Origin: an uncultured cyanobacterium
Lineage (GTDB): Bacteria; Cyanobacteriota; Cyanobacteriia; Cyanobacteriales; Nostocaceae
DNA length: 64,000 nucleotides
Direction of reading: 5' to 3'
Assembly: GCA_903848645.1 (NCBI GenBank)
Contig: CAINGU010000087.1
Span: 62,001 to 126,000 of the forward strand
Positions 25,102 to 34,261 of the stretch are shown one piece after another. Under the pieces are notes generated by a model that worked only from the letters and a program-made list of their open reading frames with translations, did not search any database and had not been told where the DNA came from. How positions within the stretch are numbered: the first letter of the stretch is position 1; each line of letters opens with the position of its first letter. Made by a program: the position numbers and the translations under genes.

Positions 25102-25596
25102 ATGGTTACATCAACAGAACCAACAACCCAAACCTTATACGATCAAGACTATTACCTGTGGATAAGAACAACCATTAATCAACTTCGTACAGGACAATTT
25201 TCTGCTGTTGATTTAGAAAACTTATTAGAAGAATTAGAAACTCTGGGTAGAAGTCAGAAACGAGCAATTAAAAGTTTATTAACTAAACTGCTGGAACATC
25301 TACTCAAGCTAAAATGTTGGGATAATGAAAGAGAAAGAAATCAAGGACATTGGAAAGGAGAAATTAGAACATTTCGGACACAAATAAAAGATGAACTAAA
25401 AGATAGTCCTAGTTTAAAACCTTACATTTTAGAAATATTTGATGAATGTTATCAAGATGCCAGAAAAGAAGCATCAGATCGCTCAGAACTTTCTCTTGAT
25501 ATATTCCCCCTTACCCCCATTGCTTCTTTAGAACAAATCCTAGATGAAAACTGGTTTCCTCAATATAGCTGCAATCATCACGGTAAAGCGGACTAA
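25102..25596 (+). CDS. DUF29 domain-containing protein
   Basis: A 164-residue protein with the whole DUF29 pattern: LYDQDYYLWIRTTINQLRTG, VDLENLLEELETLGRSQKRA, LLTKLLEHLLKLKCW, and a C-terminal region with YILEIFDECYQDARKEA. DUF29 is widespread in cyanobacteria, often in many copies, and has no proven function. It is all-helical and probably cytosolic. The gene has its own promoter region downstream of the divergent DUF433/DUF5615 pair. Confidence 0.87.
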   Translation: MVTSTEPTTQTLYDQDYYLWIRTTINQLRTGQFSAVDLENLLEELETLGRSQKRAIKSLLTKLLEHLLKLKCWDNERERNQGHWKGEIRTFRTQIKDELKDSPSLKPYILEIFDECYQDARKEASDRSELSLDIFPLTPIASLEQILDENWFPQYSCNHHGKAD

Positions 25597-25637
25597 AATA
25601 GGTACTTAACTCACCCTTCTTCAAGGAGTATCTAGCG

Positions 25638-26321
25638 GTGCAGCCAGATTTAGTAGGTTTAGAAATCAGCAAAGGGGAACTGAGACGCTTAACTGGATTT
25701 GATCCTGAAGACGTTTTTCCTCCCTCAATTATGGCAGATAAAGAAAAACGGATCGGCTTTTTTCTCAATGAAGCCTTGGTAGCTTTAGCTCTCACACCGA
25801 TTATAGTTGGTGGTATTTATGCTTTTATCATTTTACCCACTTTGGGATCTTCCAATAAACTGGGCATCATTTTACTGATTATTGTACCCATTGCGGTGGT
25901 TGTCGGGCGTTGGCGTAGCCCGTCGTAGACATCGCTCTGGCGGAAATTCACTTGTCCCCACGCACTCACAACCCTGTTAGACGAAGTGGAAAAATATCAC
26001 CAAGTCGTTCAAGCTATAGATATTAATGATCAACTTACTAACTCTGGTAACGCCAAAAGTAGCATTAGCGACAGAGAACAGGTAATATCTGCATTGCAAC
26101 TAATTAGAGAAGATTTAGTCCGCGCTTTCAAAAGTGAGCGGATTTTGCGCGATAATAAAAAACTGCTTGCTAATAACCAGGATTTAGTGGTAAATAATTT
26201 AGCCAACCTCCAACGTTTACAAGTTAGTAATCAAGCTAGTGAATATGCTCAACTTCTGAATCAATCATTACAGATTGCCTTAGATGTGCAAGCAGAACTC
26301 AGAAAACTCACAAAAGTGTAA
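25638..26321 (+). pseudogene. Membrane/coiled-coil protein split by an in-frame stop in a short repeat
   Basis: Two open stretches in the same frame, 25638-25928 and 25986-26321 (GTG possible start), are parted by one TAG at 25926-25928. Reading through gives a single protein: an N-terminal cytosolic part (LVGLEISKGELRRLTGFDPE), two membrane segments (about 50-72 and 76-94), then WRKFTCPHALTTLLDEVEKY and a coiled-coil tail. The stop lies in GGCGTAGCCCGTCGTAGACA, a sequence that looks like a small dispersed repeat inserted after VVVGR. Either both halves are made separately or the gene is broken. I do not recognise the family. Confidence 0.7.
25907..25937. repeat. Small dispersed repeat carrying an in-frame TAG
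   Basis: The GC-rich stretch GGGCGTTGGCGTAGCCCGTC followed by GTAGACATCGC interrupts the otherwise continuous reading frame of the split gene. It is GC-richer than its surroundings and similar in style to the other small repeats of this window. Confidence 0.55.
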
Positions 26322-26332
26322 AAAAATAAATT

Positions 26333-27658
26333 ATGAATAACCAACCCAAAATAATTGTCCTTGATGATGATCCCACCGGTTCGCAAACCGTCCACAGTTG
26401 TTTACTATTGATGCGTTGGGATGTGGAAACCTTGCGTTTAGGACTAAAAGATGATGCTCCCATTTTCTTTATTTTAACAAATACTCGTTCTCTCACCCCA
26501 GAAGCAGCCGCATCTGTAACTAGAGAAGTTTGTCATAACCTCAAACTTGCCTTAGCAGCCGAAAAAATAGATGATTTTCTGGTAGTTAGTCGCTCTGACT
26601 CTACTTTACGGGGACATTATCCCATAGAAACTGATGTCATTGCCGAAGAACTCGGTCCCTTTGATGCTCATTTTCTTGTTCCGGCGTTTTTTGAAGGGGG
26701 AAGAATTACCCGCGACAGTATTCACTATCTCATTATTGATGGTGTTCCCACTCCCGTGCATGAAACAGAATTTGCCCGTGATTCCGTCTTTGGTTACAAT
26801 TATAGCTACCTGCCCAAGTATGTAGAAGAAAAAACCAACGGACGGATCAAAGAAGATACCGTGACTAGATTTTTACTTGCAGATATCCGTGTTGGTAGTT
26901 TAGAAAACTTATTGCAACTTGAGAATAATCAGTGTGGTGTCGTAGACGGGGAAAATCAGGAGGATCTCAACACCTTTGCTGTAGATGTATTAACAGCCGC
27001 AAGTCAGGGAAAACGCTTTTTATTCCGTTCTGCTGCTAGTATTTTAACAGCTTTGGCTGCCTTACCCCCCCAACCCATTCCTGCTGAAAATATGGCAGAA
27101 TACGTGCGTGGTGGTAAACCCGGTGCAATAATTGTGGGTTCTCATGTCAAAAAGACAACCCAACAGTTAGAATCACTGTTACAAGTTGAGGGAACGATAG
27201 GAATAGAAGTTAATGTTGGTAGATTACTGGATAATGGGGTAAACGAATCTGCTAAACTGCTAACCGAGATTCTCGAAAATGTCAAAGTAGTACATAATGC
27301 TGGTAAAACTCCAGTAGTTTATACTAGCCGTCAGGAATTGGCTTTTAAAGATGTCAAAACTAGGTTAGATTTTGGCAGCACAGTTTCCGCTTTACTTATG
27401 GATATTGTCCAGGGTTTACCATCTGATCTAGGATTCCTAATCAGCAAGGGTGGTATTACTTCCAACGATGTTTTAAGTACGGGACTGGCTTTAACTTCAG
27501 CCCGATTACTTGGTCAAATTTTAGCAGGTTGTTCGATGGTAATCACACCATCTGATCATCCCCTGTTTCCTAATTTGCCAGTGGTATTGTTTCCCGGTAA
27601 TGTCGGTAATGCTGATGCGTTAGGGACAGTTTATCAAAGATTGATAGGGAAGAGGTAA
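26333..27658 (+). CDS. Four-carbon acid sugar kinase family protein (DUF1537)
   Basis: A 441-residue protein. The N-terminal domain begins IIVLDDDPTGSQTVH (residues 7-21), the substrate-domain signature of the family, followed by FFILTNTRSL and VVSRSDSTLRGHYPIETDVI. The C-terminal nucleotide-binding domain shows GAIIVGSHVKKTTQQLESLL, FLISKGGITSNDVLSTGL and VVLFPGNVGNADAL. Characterised members (OtnK, DtnK) phosphorylate four-carbon acid sugars; the cyanobacterial substrate is unknown. It follows the split gene by 11 bp on the same strand and may share its transcript. Confidence 0.85.
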   Translation: MNNQPKIIVLDDDPTGSQTVHSCLLLMRWDVETLRLGLKDDAPIFFILTNTRSLTPEAAASVTREVCHNLKLALAAEKIDDFLVVSRSDSTLRGHYPIETDVIAEELGPFDAHFLVPAFFEGGRITRDSIHYLIIDGVPTPVHETEFARDSVFGYNYSYLPKYVEEKTNGRIKEDTVTRFLLADIRVGSLENLLQLENNQCGVVDGENQEDLNTFAVDVLTAASQGKRFLFRSAASILTALAALPPQPIPAENMAEYVRGGKPGAIIVGSHVKKTTQQLESLLQVEGTIGIEVNVGRLLDNGVNESAKLLTEILENVKVVHNAGKTPVVYTSRQELAFKDVKTRLDFGSTVSALLMDIVQGLPSDLGFLISKGGITSNDVLSTGLALTSARLLGQILAGCSMVITPSDHPLFPNLPVVLFPGNVGNADALGTVYQRLIGKR

Positions 27659-27761
27659 AAGAAAGGTAAAAGGCAAGAGGCAAAAGGCAAGAGTCTTACC
27701 AATTACCAATTATCCAACTTTTATTAAAATCTCAATGTTGGTGTATTTTGGCTAGTGCTGC

Positions 27762-28937
27762 ATGAATTCTGATTCTGCTAAACCTGATGAAATAAATTCT
27801 GAATTTCCTAAATCAGAATCAATTTCTGATCAGGTTGATCAAGAGACAACTAATTCTCATTCTGTCCAAACTAATGTAGATGCTGCTGATGCTACTGAAC
27901 TTGAGCAAATAAACTCTGAATTTCCCAAATTAGAGTCAATTTCTGAGCAGGTTGATCAAGAGGTAACTAATTCTAACCCTGGCGAGATAAATATAGACTC
28001 TGCTGATCATAAAGTAGAATCTAGTCCTATTATCCCCAATACAGAGTTAAACTCTGTTATTGCCTATTTAAAAGGTAATTCTACTGCGGAAAATTTAGAA
28101 TCTAATCTTGCTCATCCTGGAGAATCTAGTTTTATTTTATCTGAGTTACCAAATACTGATTTAACTGATTTAGAATTACCAGATCATAATATTCAAGTTC
28201 AGTTAAAAACTGAAGGAGAGCGACTGTTATTAATTTTGCCCACTGAATCTCAAGTACCACCATCAGAATTTAATTGGTGGGAGATTTGGCAACAAATGAA
28301 ACAGCGTCTTAATGCAGGCGATCGCTTACGGAAGCCAAATACAGCCCTGCATCTGGTAGCTAAAGATCGGTTGTTAGACAACAGACAACTCCAAGATTTG
28401 GCAGAAACTTTAAACACATATCAAATACAACTAAAATCCGTAGCCACCAGTCGGAGACAAACTGCGATTACTGCTTGCACCCTTGGTTATTCCGTAGAAC
28501 AAATCCAACTACAAACATCCCTGTCGTCGGATATTCAACCTACTCCCACCGCATTAGCAGATGCCCTCTATTTGCAAATGACAGTCAGATCAGGGGTAGA
28601 AATTCGTCATCCGGGTACGGTAATCATCTTGGGAGATATCAATCCTAGTGGTATCGTAATTGCAGATGGGGATATTCTGATTTGGGGACGATTGCGGGGA
28701 GTTGCCCATGCTGGAGCCGGTGGGAATCGGGAATCTCTGATCATGGCCTTGCAAATGGAACCAACCCAATTGCGAATTGCCGATGCTGTCGCTAGAGCGC
28801 CAGAAAAATCCCCAACAAACTTCTTTCCTGAAGTTGCACATATCACACCTGAAGGAATTCGCATTGTTAAAGCCGCTGATTTTTCTCGCAGCCAACTAAG
28901 TAGTCGGACACAATTAATTACACAAAATTTGATTTAA
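27762..28937 (+). CDS. minC: Septum site-determining protein MinC, with repeated acidic N-terminal extension
   Basis: A 391-residue cell-division inhibitor that with MinD blocks FtsZ assembly away from midcell. The C-terminal beta-helix domain is clear from about residue 280: VRSGVEIRHPGTVIILGDIN, PSGIVIADGDILIWGRLRGV, AHAGAGGN. The middle (about 145-260) is the FtsZ-interacting domain. The first 145 residues are a cyanobacterial-type acidic extension; two copies of an INSEFPK-x-ESIS-x-QVDQE unit lie at 11-32 and 50-71, evidence of a recent internal duplication. First gene of the minCDE operon; minD follows after 119 bp. Confidence 0.92.
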   Translation: MNSDSAKPDEINSEFPKSESISDQVDQETTNSHSVQTNVDAADATELEQINSEFPKLESISEQVDQEVTNSNPGEINIDSADHKVESSPIIPNTELNSVIAYLKGNSTAENLESNLAHPGESSFILSELPNTDLTDLELPDHNIQVQLKTEGERLLLILPTESQVPPSEFNWWEIWQQMKQRLNAGDRLRKPNTALHLVAKDRLLDNRQLQDLAETLNTYQIQLKSVATSRRQTAITACTLGYSVEQIQLQTSLSSDIQPTPTALADALYLQMTVRSGVEIRHPGTVIILGDINPSGIVIADGDILIWGRLRGVAHAGAGGNRESLIMALQMEPTQLRIADAVARAPEKSPTNFFPEVAHITPEGIRIVKAADFSRSQLSSRTQLITQNLI

Positions 28938-29056
28938 AATTCTTGCCTAGCCAAGAATCTGTATGTAATTAATTCTGTCAGGTTACTGAATTAGAATCAA
29001 TCAATAGCAATAAAAATATTTTATTGTTGTTCCCTGAAGTCTCGTACAGCATTATC

Positions 29057-29863
29057 ATGACTCGCATTATTGTCATTACCTCCGGTAAAGGGGGAGTGGG
29101 TAAAACCACAGTTTCAGCTAATTTGGGTATGGCTTTGGCCAAAATAGGTAGGCAAGTAGCCTTAATTGATGCAGATTTTGGACTGAGAAATTTAGATTTA
29201 CTTCTGGGACTAGAAAATCGCATTGTTTATACAGCAGTGGAAGTTCTAGCTAGAGAGTGTCGTTTAGAACAAGCCTTGGTGAAAGATAAGCGACAACCTA
29301 ATTTGGTACTGCTCCCAGCTACCCAACATCGTAATAAAGAATCGGTAACACCTGACCAAATGAAATTACTGGTAAATGCCCTAGCGCAGAAGTACCAGTA
29401 TGTAATGATTGACTGTCCTGCGGGGATTGAAATGGGGTTTAAAAACGCTACTGCACCAGCGAAAGAAGCCCTGATTGTCACCACTCCCGAAATTTCCGCA
29501 GTCCGGGATGCTGACCGGGTAGTGGGATTACTCGAAGCCCAAGGTGTAAAAAAGATTAACTTAATAGTTAACCGGATTAGACCAGCAATGGTACAGGCAA
29601 ATGATATGATGTCTGTACAGGATGTTCAGGAACTTCTCGCCATTCCTATAATAGGAGTAATCCCCGATGATGAGCGTGTGATTGTCTCTACCAACCGTGG
29701 CGAACCCTTAGTATTATCAGACACACCCTCTTTAGCTGCCACAGCTTTTGAGAACATTGCTCGGAGATTGGAAGGGGAAACTGTCGAATTTCTTGAGCTT
29801 GACTCATCTAATAAAAACATCTTCTCTCGTCTGAGAAAGATGTTGTGGTCAAAGATTGTTTAA
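29057..29863 (+). CDS. minD: Septum site-determining ATPase MinD
   Basis: The product has 268 residues from the ATG at 29057; an upstream in-frame start is less likely because the family begins [18 protein letters not shown]. The deviant Walker A is at 9-17 with K11 and K16; [18 protein letters not shown] and DCPAGIE follow. The C-terminal amphipathic membrane-targeting helix is visible as [15 protein letters not shown]. It binds the membrane in the ATP state, recruits MinC and is released by MinE. It lies between minC and minE on the same strand. Confidence 0.95.
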   Translation: MTRIIVITSGKGGVGKTTVSANLGMALAKIGRQVALIDADFGLRNLDLLLGLENRIVYTAVEVLARECRLEQALVKDKRQPNLVLLPATQHRNKESVTPDQMKLLVNALAQKYQYVMIDCPAGIEMGFKNATAPAKEALIVTTPEISAVRDADRVVGLLEAQGVKKINLIVNRIRPAMVQANDMMSVQDVQELLAIPIIGVIPDDERVIVSTNRGEPLVLSDTPSLAATAFENIARRLEGETVEFLELDSSNKNIFSRLRKMLWSKIV

Positions 29864-29901
29864 TTCACTTCCCAGTTTCTTGTGCCTTACACATACCCGC
29901 A

Positions 29902-30210
29902 ATGATTCTTGAAATTTTAGAAAAACTTTTTGTTCGTAGTCCCGATAACAGCCGCAATGACGTTAAACGTCGTCTGCAATTTGTCATCTCCCATGACCGT
30001 GCTGATTTAGACCCCGAAACCTTAGAAAAAATGCGTCAGGAAATCCTGGCCATTGTTTGTCGTTATGTTGAAATAGAAACAGACGGTTTGGAGTTTTCCC
30101 TCGAAAGTAACCAACGGACAACGGCTTTAATTGCTAATTTACCAATCCGTAGGGTTAAGGAAACTCTAGATGAAACCAAGCTAGAAAGCAGTGACATCTT
30201 ACTTTTGTAG
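29902..30210 (+). CDS. minE: Cell division topological specificity factor MinE
   Basis: The product has 102 residues from the ATG at 29902, 38 bases after minD. The N-terminal membrane and MinD-binding helix ([11 protein letters not shown]) is followed by [39 protein letters not shown], and the topological specificity domain. It stimulates MinD ATPase and drives Min oscillation. A start 57 bases further upstream would add residues overlapping the minD C-terminus and not seen in the family. Confidence 0.95.
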   Translation: MILEILEKLFVRSPDNSRNDVKRRLQFVISHDRADLDPETLEKMRQEILAIVCRYVEIETDGLEFSLESNQRTTALIANLPIRRVKETLDETKLESSDILLL

Positions 30211-30581
30211 TTTTCTTATTACCCGTTTTCCTTAACCGAGCATTATTGCTACTATAGGAATCATAAATGATATTTGAAAGATTTTAAGTAGTGTAGGGTG
30301 GGCAATGCCCACCAAAATCCCCCTCTGGTGGGCATTGCCCACCCTACGTATATTTCAAAAATCAAATATTAGTCCTATATATGATACTTGCTTAAAACAA
30401 GAAAAAAAGCAAGTCGAGTGTAAATGTAGTTTTGAGTCTGCAATGAGTCAAAAAGCTTTGTTTTGGGAGTTTAAACATCCTACATTGAATGATTGGAAAG
30501 AGTTTTGCAGATGTTTTATTAATTCATCTGCAAAATAACTAGGGGGAATAAATATTAAAAGCCGACTCACGAGTCTCTATT
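30211..30581. other. Intergenic region between convergent minE and muiA
   Basis: About 370 bp between convergent genes. It holds the inverted-repeat element at 30253-30379. A plus-strand frame through 30305-30538 is open but starts inside the repeat and is not accepted as a gene. Confidence 0.55.
30253..30379. mobile_element. 127-bp miniature inverted-repeat element
   Basis: The ends TATAGGA...TCCTATA carry imperfect 27-bp inverted repeats (22 of 27 matching). The centre is a second, GC-rich inverted repeat in which GTAGGGTGGGCAATGCCCAC is met by its near-complement. A partial copy sharing the GC-rich palindrome and the right end lies at 63434-63491. Confidence 0.75.
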
Positions 30582-32201
30582 TCAAATATCCAACCCCACC
30601 ACAGTTAATTCTGGTGGATGTTCAACAGCAAACTGATAATATATCTCCTGTTTTTCTTGGGCTGATATCGTTAACACCCACGACAAAATGCCTGTTTTAC
30701 TTTTCTCAATTTCTGGATTATTCCCAATCAGATGAACCTGAATATGCTCACTACGACTAACTGGTAATTGTTCAGTTAATTGCAAATTTGCCGCTTGATT
30801 CAGCAAGTTAGTAATTATTAACCGATAAGCATAAGTAACTCGACGTTGGTTACTAATTATTTTTTTATCTACCTGAATTTCCAGTAAATCCCGTTCAATT
30901 TTTAAACCTTCATCAATGCCTAAGTTAAGTTTAAATTCTTCTCCAGGCAGAATATTTTCTAACTGAGTTGTTCCCACAAAAATATGATTGCGGAAAATAT
31001 TAGCTGTCCCTGGTAGTAAAGTCATCCCATTAACATTATTTTGGAAATGCACTTGTAAATAGGCAAAACTGACTAAGCTAGGTATAGCTACATACTCAAA
31101 ACGACAAGGGTAATCTTGTTGACAAATCGTGATTTTGTGTGGTTTCCCATCACTAGGAATCTTACCTTCCCCGGCAAACTTTAATGTCACTACACTTCCC
31201 TGATGGGGATGAGGATTACCAACTGTTTCACTAGCATTTTCTTCTTCAATTTCTGGTTTGACTGGCTTTGATGGACTCCTAAACACAGGCATAGGTAAGG
31301 CCATTGCTGGTGGATAAGGCATTGATCGCTGTGCTATATCTTCCATCCGTGCCATTGGTGTATCAATATACCAGGGTTTTAATTGTGGTGGTAATGTACT
31401 ATGTCCTGGTTTTGCAGTAGATAAGGTTAGTTCTACCCCTAACCAATCTTCTCCTGTGCTTTGGGTAATTTCTGCCAAATAGCTTAAATGCAGTCCATCA
31501 CTGGCACTATTCACCCGGAGATCATAAAGGGGCTGCCAACTGGCATGAGAAATCATATAAGCTATTTCTAGCTCAAATTCTCCTGGTTCTTTAACTTCTA
31601 CTCCTACAATCACATTCAAATTTTCTTTCAATTGATGTGTCTGAATTTTCTGTAAAGCAGCGCGGAGTGTTTGTAATTGCTTCTCTAATTCTGGAAGTTG
31701 CGCTTTACATTCCCCAGTAGCGATCGCATATTCGCAATATTGACTACCCAGAAAGTTAAGAAAATCCAGAGTTTCACTCAAGCTGAGATTTTTTCTCGCT
31801 AAACTTTGGGAAAATGGTTCTTCAGTTTTTTCCCGTAACCCAGCAATAAAATTAGACTGAAGCGATAAGGCATCTATTTGGGCTTGTAAGTGCCGTTTTT
31901 GAGTTTCAATTTGTTGAATTTGTCTGGTTAACTGGGCTACTTTTTCCCCTACGGGTTCAGTAGTTTGCAGGCGATCGCTACTTACTCCCAGCAACTTTAC
32001 TACTGCTGTCCCCACACCACTCACCCTGATAGAATCAGTTGCTAGAGTTACTGGCAATGGGGTAATAACTAATTCCCGTTCTCCTCCTGCTAAGGATACC
32101 ACTGCTCGTCTTGTCACCAAGGCTTGGTCATTATAGACTGTTACTGCGACAATTTGGCTGTCTACCGTTTTCTGCCAAAATGGTGTTTCTGGGTTTACCA
32201 C
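30582..32201 (-). CDS. MuiA-like DUF4139/DUF4140 protein
   Basis: A 539-residue protein. The N-terminal DUF4140 domain (IVAVTVYNDQALVTRRAVVS, LAGGERELVITPLPV) is followed by a coiled coil (about 80-185) and the DUF4139 domain (LEIAYMISHASWQPLYDLRV, ITQSTGEDWLGVELTLSTAK, PGHSTLPPQLKPWY). Members are called mucoidy inhibitor A family after a Rhizobium gene affecting exopolysaccharide; the biochemical role is unknown. No signal peptide is evident. A Pro-rich, His-containing linker around 300-345 is typical of family variation. Confidence 0.85.
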   Translation of the reverse strand: MVNPETPFWQKTVDSQIVAVTVYNDQALVTRRAVVSLAGGERELVITPLPVTLATDSIRVSGVGTAVVKLLGVSSDRLQTTEPVGEKVAQLTRQIQQIETQKRHLQAQIDALSLQSNFIAGLREKTEEPFSQSLARKNLSLSETLDFLNFLGSQYCEYAIATGECKAQLPELEKQLQTLRAALQKIQTHQLKENLNVIVGVEVKEPGEFELEIAYMISHASWQPLYDLRVNSASDGLHLSYLAEITQSTGEDWLGVELTLSTAKPGHSTLPPQLKPWYIDTPMARMEDIAQRSMPYPPAMALPMPVFRSPSKPVKPEIEEENASETVGNPHPHQGSVVTLKFAGEGKIPSDGKPHKITICQQDYPCRFEYVAIPSLVSFAYLQVHFQNNVNGMTLLPGTANIFRNHIFVGTTQLENILPGEEFKLNLGIDEGLKIERDLLEIQVDKKIISNQRRVTYAYRLIITNLLNQAANLQLTEQLPVSRSEHIQVHLIGNNPEIEKSKTGILSWVLTISAQEKQEIYYQFAVEHPPELTVVGLDI

Positions 32202-32326
32202 TGCCAGTTTACTCCCATACTTAATAATTCTGTTGATTAATTTTTAATTGTTACCTGTATTTACGTCAAGCTATTGGTAATTTTTAGATACATAGCCAAG
32301 TGATTATGTATCTGTACCAGCTTAAT

Positions 32327-33268
32327 CTAAAGATTGGTTGCCACCAAATTATGATCTAAGATTAAACCACCTTGCTCGGTAATCTTTTTCGCTGCATCTA
32401 AAAGATACTCATAATAGGTATGAGCAATAATAGATAACTGCTTACCAGCAGGATACACAATATACCAATTCCGTTTAATGGGAAAGTGTTGGACATCTAA
32501 AATGCTAAATTCCGCAGCGTCGGTTAACAAAGTATGACGAGATAAGATGGAAATACCTAAGCCACCAGCGATCGCTTGTTTAATCGCTTCATTACTCCCC
32601 AACTCCAATTTCACTTTTACCTTTACCCCATGTTCCTCAAACAGACTTTGGACAGCGCTGCGAGTTCCTGAACCAGGTTCACGCATAATAAACGGTTCTT
32701 CTCCCAAACGTTCGATAGGAATATTTTTTTCCTTCGCTAAGGGATGATTAGCCGGTGCAAAAACTACCAAAGGATTTTCTAGAAATGGCTGGAAATTGAC
32801 ATCAAAGTGATCGGGAATCTGACTCATAATATACAAGTCATCCAAATTACTCATCATCCGATCTAAAATCAGTTCATGATTTGTGACTTGGAGAGAAATA
32901 TCAATCCCAGGGTAAAGCTGACAAAAAGGCCCCAACAATCGGGGAATAATATACTTTGCTGTGGTAATTGCTGCCAGTCTTAATTGTCCTTGTTTTAGTC
33001 CTTTTAAATCTGCAATAGTCATTTGAAACTTGTCCATAGTCTCAAAAATTTGCCGACAAGTAGTAAATAATTCCCGTCCTGCTTGTGTCAAATATAAACG
33101 CTTTCCTACTTGCTCAAATAATGGCAAACCTACGGATTTCGTCAACTGTTTGATTTGCATGGATATGGTAGGTTGAGTCAAAAACAACTCTTCCGCAGCG
33201 CGTGTAAAACTACCATGCCGGGCAGCAGCCTCGAACACCTTCAACTGGTGCAATGTCGCTTGGTTCAA
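32327..33268 (-). CDS. LysR-family regulator, CbbR/CmpR/NdhR type
   Basis: A 313-residue regulator. The winged helix-turn-helix is at about 4-62 (LKVFEAAARHGSFTRAAEEL, FLTQPTISMQIKQLTKSVG). The effector domain (90-300) resembles the CbbR group: LRLAAITTAKYIIPRLLGPF, IMREPGSGTRSAVQSLFEEH, LGSNEAIKQAIAGGLGISIL. In cyanobacteria this group includes CmpR and NdhR/CcmR, which control bicarbonate uptake and NDH-1 genes in response to carbon metabolites; which of these this is cannot be fixed from sequence alone. The ndhF gene lies upstream on the same strand, separated by a toxin-antitoxin remnant. Confidence 0.85.
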   Translation of the reverse strand: MNQATLHQLKVFEAAARHGSFTRAAEELFLTQPTISMQIKQLTKSVGLPLFEQVGKRLYLTQAGRELFTTCRQIFETMDKFQMTIADLKGLKQGQLRLAAITTAKYIIPRLLGPFCQLYPGIDISLQVTNHELILDRMMSNLDDLYIMSQIPDHFDVNFQPFLENPLVVFAPANHPLAKEKNIPIERLGEEPFIMREPGSGTRSAVQSLFEEHGVKVKVKLELGSNEAIKQAIAGGLGISILSRHTLLTDAAEFSILDVQHFPIKRNWYIVYPAGKQLSIIAHTYYEYLLDAAKKITEQGGLILDHNLVATNL

Positions 33269-33734
33269 GCTTATTCTCCTCTGATAACAATTTGTATATA
33301 TAGTATAGTATTCTGTAACACTAAGAAATTTTTGAGTGTTATTTATACAAAGTTCTCAATCTTAGTATACATAAATTAGTGTTTATCTTCATCCCGAAAA
33401 TCCTTAGTTGTCTGAATCAGGATTTACAGGATTTTTTATGAATATTTATCTGGGAATATTTCAGATTTTAAATATGAGTTTTTTTCTTCATCCTGAAAAT
33501 GCTTAATTGTCTGAATCAGGATGCTCAGGATTAGAGGATTTACAGGATTTTTTATGAATATTTATCTGGGAATATTTCAGGTTTTAAAGATGATTTTTTT
33601 TCTTCATCCTGTACATCCTTAAATCCTGGTTATCCTGATTCAGACAGTAGGGTGTGTTAGCGAAGCGTAACGCACCAAAATTGATTAAATTTAATCTCAT
33701 GAATTAATGTGAGTTACGTTTATGGGACAATTAT
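33269..33734. repeat. Intergenic tandem duplication and dispersed repeats
   Basis: About 466 bp. A unit beginning CTTCATCC-GAAAAT-CTTA and ending near ATTTCAG-TTTTAAA is present at about 33389-33482 and again, with an extra 12-bp stretch, at 33485-33602; a third partial unit ends in an inverted piece ATCCTGATTCAGACAG at 33633-33647. Next comes GTAGGGTGTGTTAGCGAAGC (33649-33668), a common dispersed repeat in these genomes. No gene is seen. Confidence 0.7.
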
Positions 33735-34025
33735 TCATGTAGATATTAGAAACTTTTCATCCTTTCTATCTCTAGCAAAATCTATTGTTACCTGAACATC
33801 AACTAATGTAGTCACCAAATCTATAACATCTAACCATTCTTTTCTGACTTCATCAGTCAACTTAAACTTCTTCCGACTTAATACATCCTGATACTCTGCT
33901 AAAATCTCCTCAGAAACAACCCACTCACAATTAGGACTATCCACAACAAATTGAATAACTTCCCTTGGTTCTCTCCCCTTGAGAACAGCAGAAACTAAAA
34001 CATTAGTATCAATAATAACTTTCAT
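33735..34025 (-). pseudogene. Truncated PIN-family toxin
   Basis: The 96-residue frame starts MKVIIDTNVLVSAVLKGREP and continues through VVSEEILAEYQDVLSRKKF to FARDRKDEKFLIST, then stops. Family members of this putative toxin group are about 135-140 residues: after the DxKDxKFL motif they need a further strand and a SGDxDL motif carrying the last catalytic Asp. That part is missing, and the sequence beyond the stop is a dispersed repeat. The toxin is therefore probably inactive. Its start overlaps the upstream antitoxin gene by 4 bases. Confidence 0.7.
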
Positions 34026-34261
34026 TCCCCACGCCGATAAGCTTGAATTTCTGCTGCTATATCCTCATCTGTAATTTCTTCCACACCAGGAATAGCCTGA
34101 GTTTTATCAAATAAATTCCGCAATTTATTACTAATTGTATCCTGTGGGTTATCTTCAGCTAAAACAATAATCTCCACACGCTGTCCAACCTGAAAAGGTA
34201 AATCAGATAAAACTACCTGCTTAGGGTTTTCAATGGTAATATAAGTCTTGTAAGCATTCAT
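34022..34261 (-). CDS. Antitoxin of the truncated PIN toxin (AbrB-like)
   Basis: A 79-residue protein. The first half (YITIENPKQVVLSDLPFQVG and QRVEIIVLAED) resembles the short swapped-hairpin domain of AbrB/VagC-type antitoxins, and the second half (KTQAIPGVEEITDEDIAAEI and QAYRRGE) is a toxin-neutralising tail. It is the first gene of the pair, overlapping the toxin remnant by 4 bases. With the toxin truncated it may persist as an orphan regulator. Confidence 0.72.
   Translation of the reverse strand: MNAYKTYITIENPKQVVLSDLPFQVGQRVEIIVLAEDNPQDTISNKLRNLFDKTQAIPGVEEITDEDIAAEIQAYRRGE

Noticed and set aside
30305-30538. Plus-strand open frame of 77 codons after minE
   Set aside because: It begins inside the 127-bp inverted-repeat element and shows no recognisable domain.
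32327-33268. Naming this regulator NdhR/CcmR because ndhF is nearby
   Set aside because: The neighbouring ndhF looks like the NdhF1 type, whereas NdhR is linked to ndhF3; sequence alone does not separate the paralogues.
33389-33602. Possible CRISPR array
   Set aside because: Units are about 100 bp, adjacent and without unique spacers; no cas gene is in the window.
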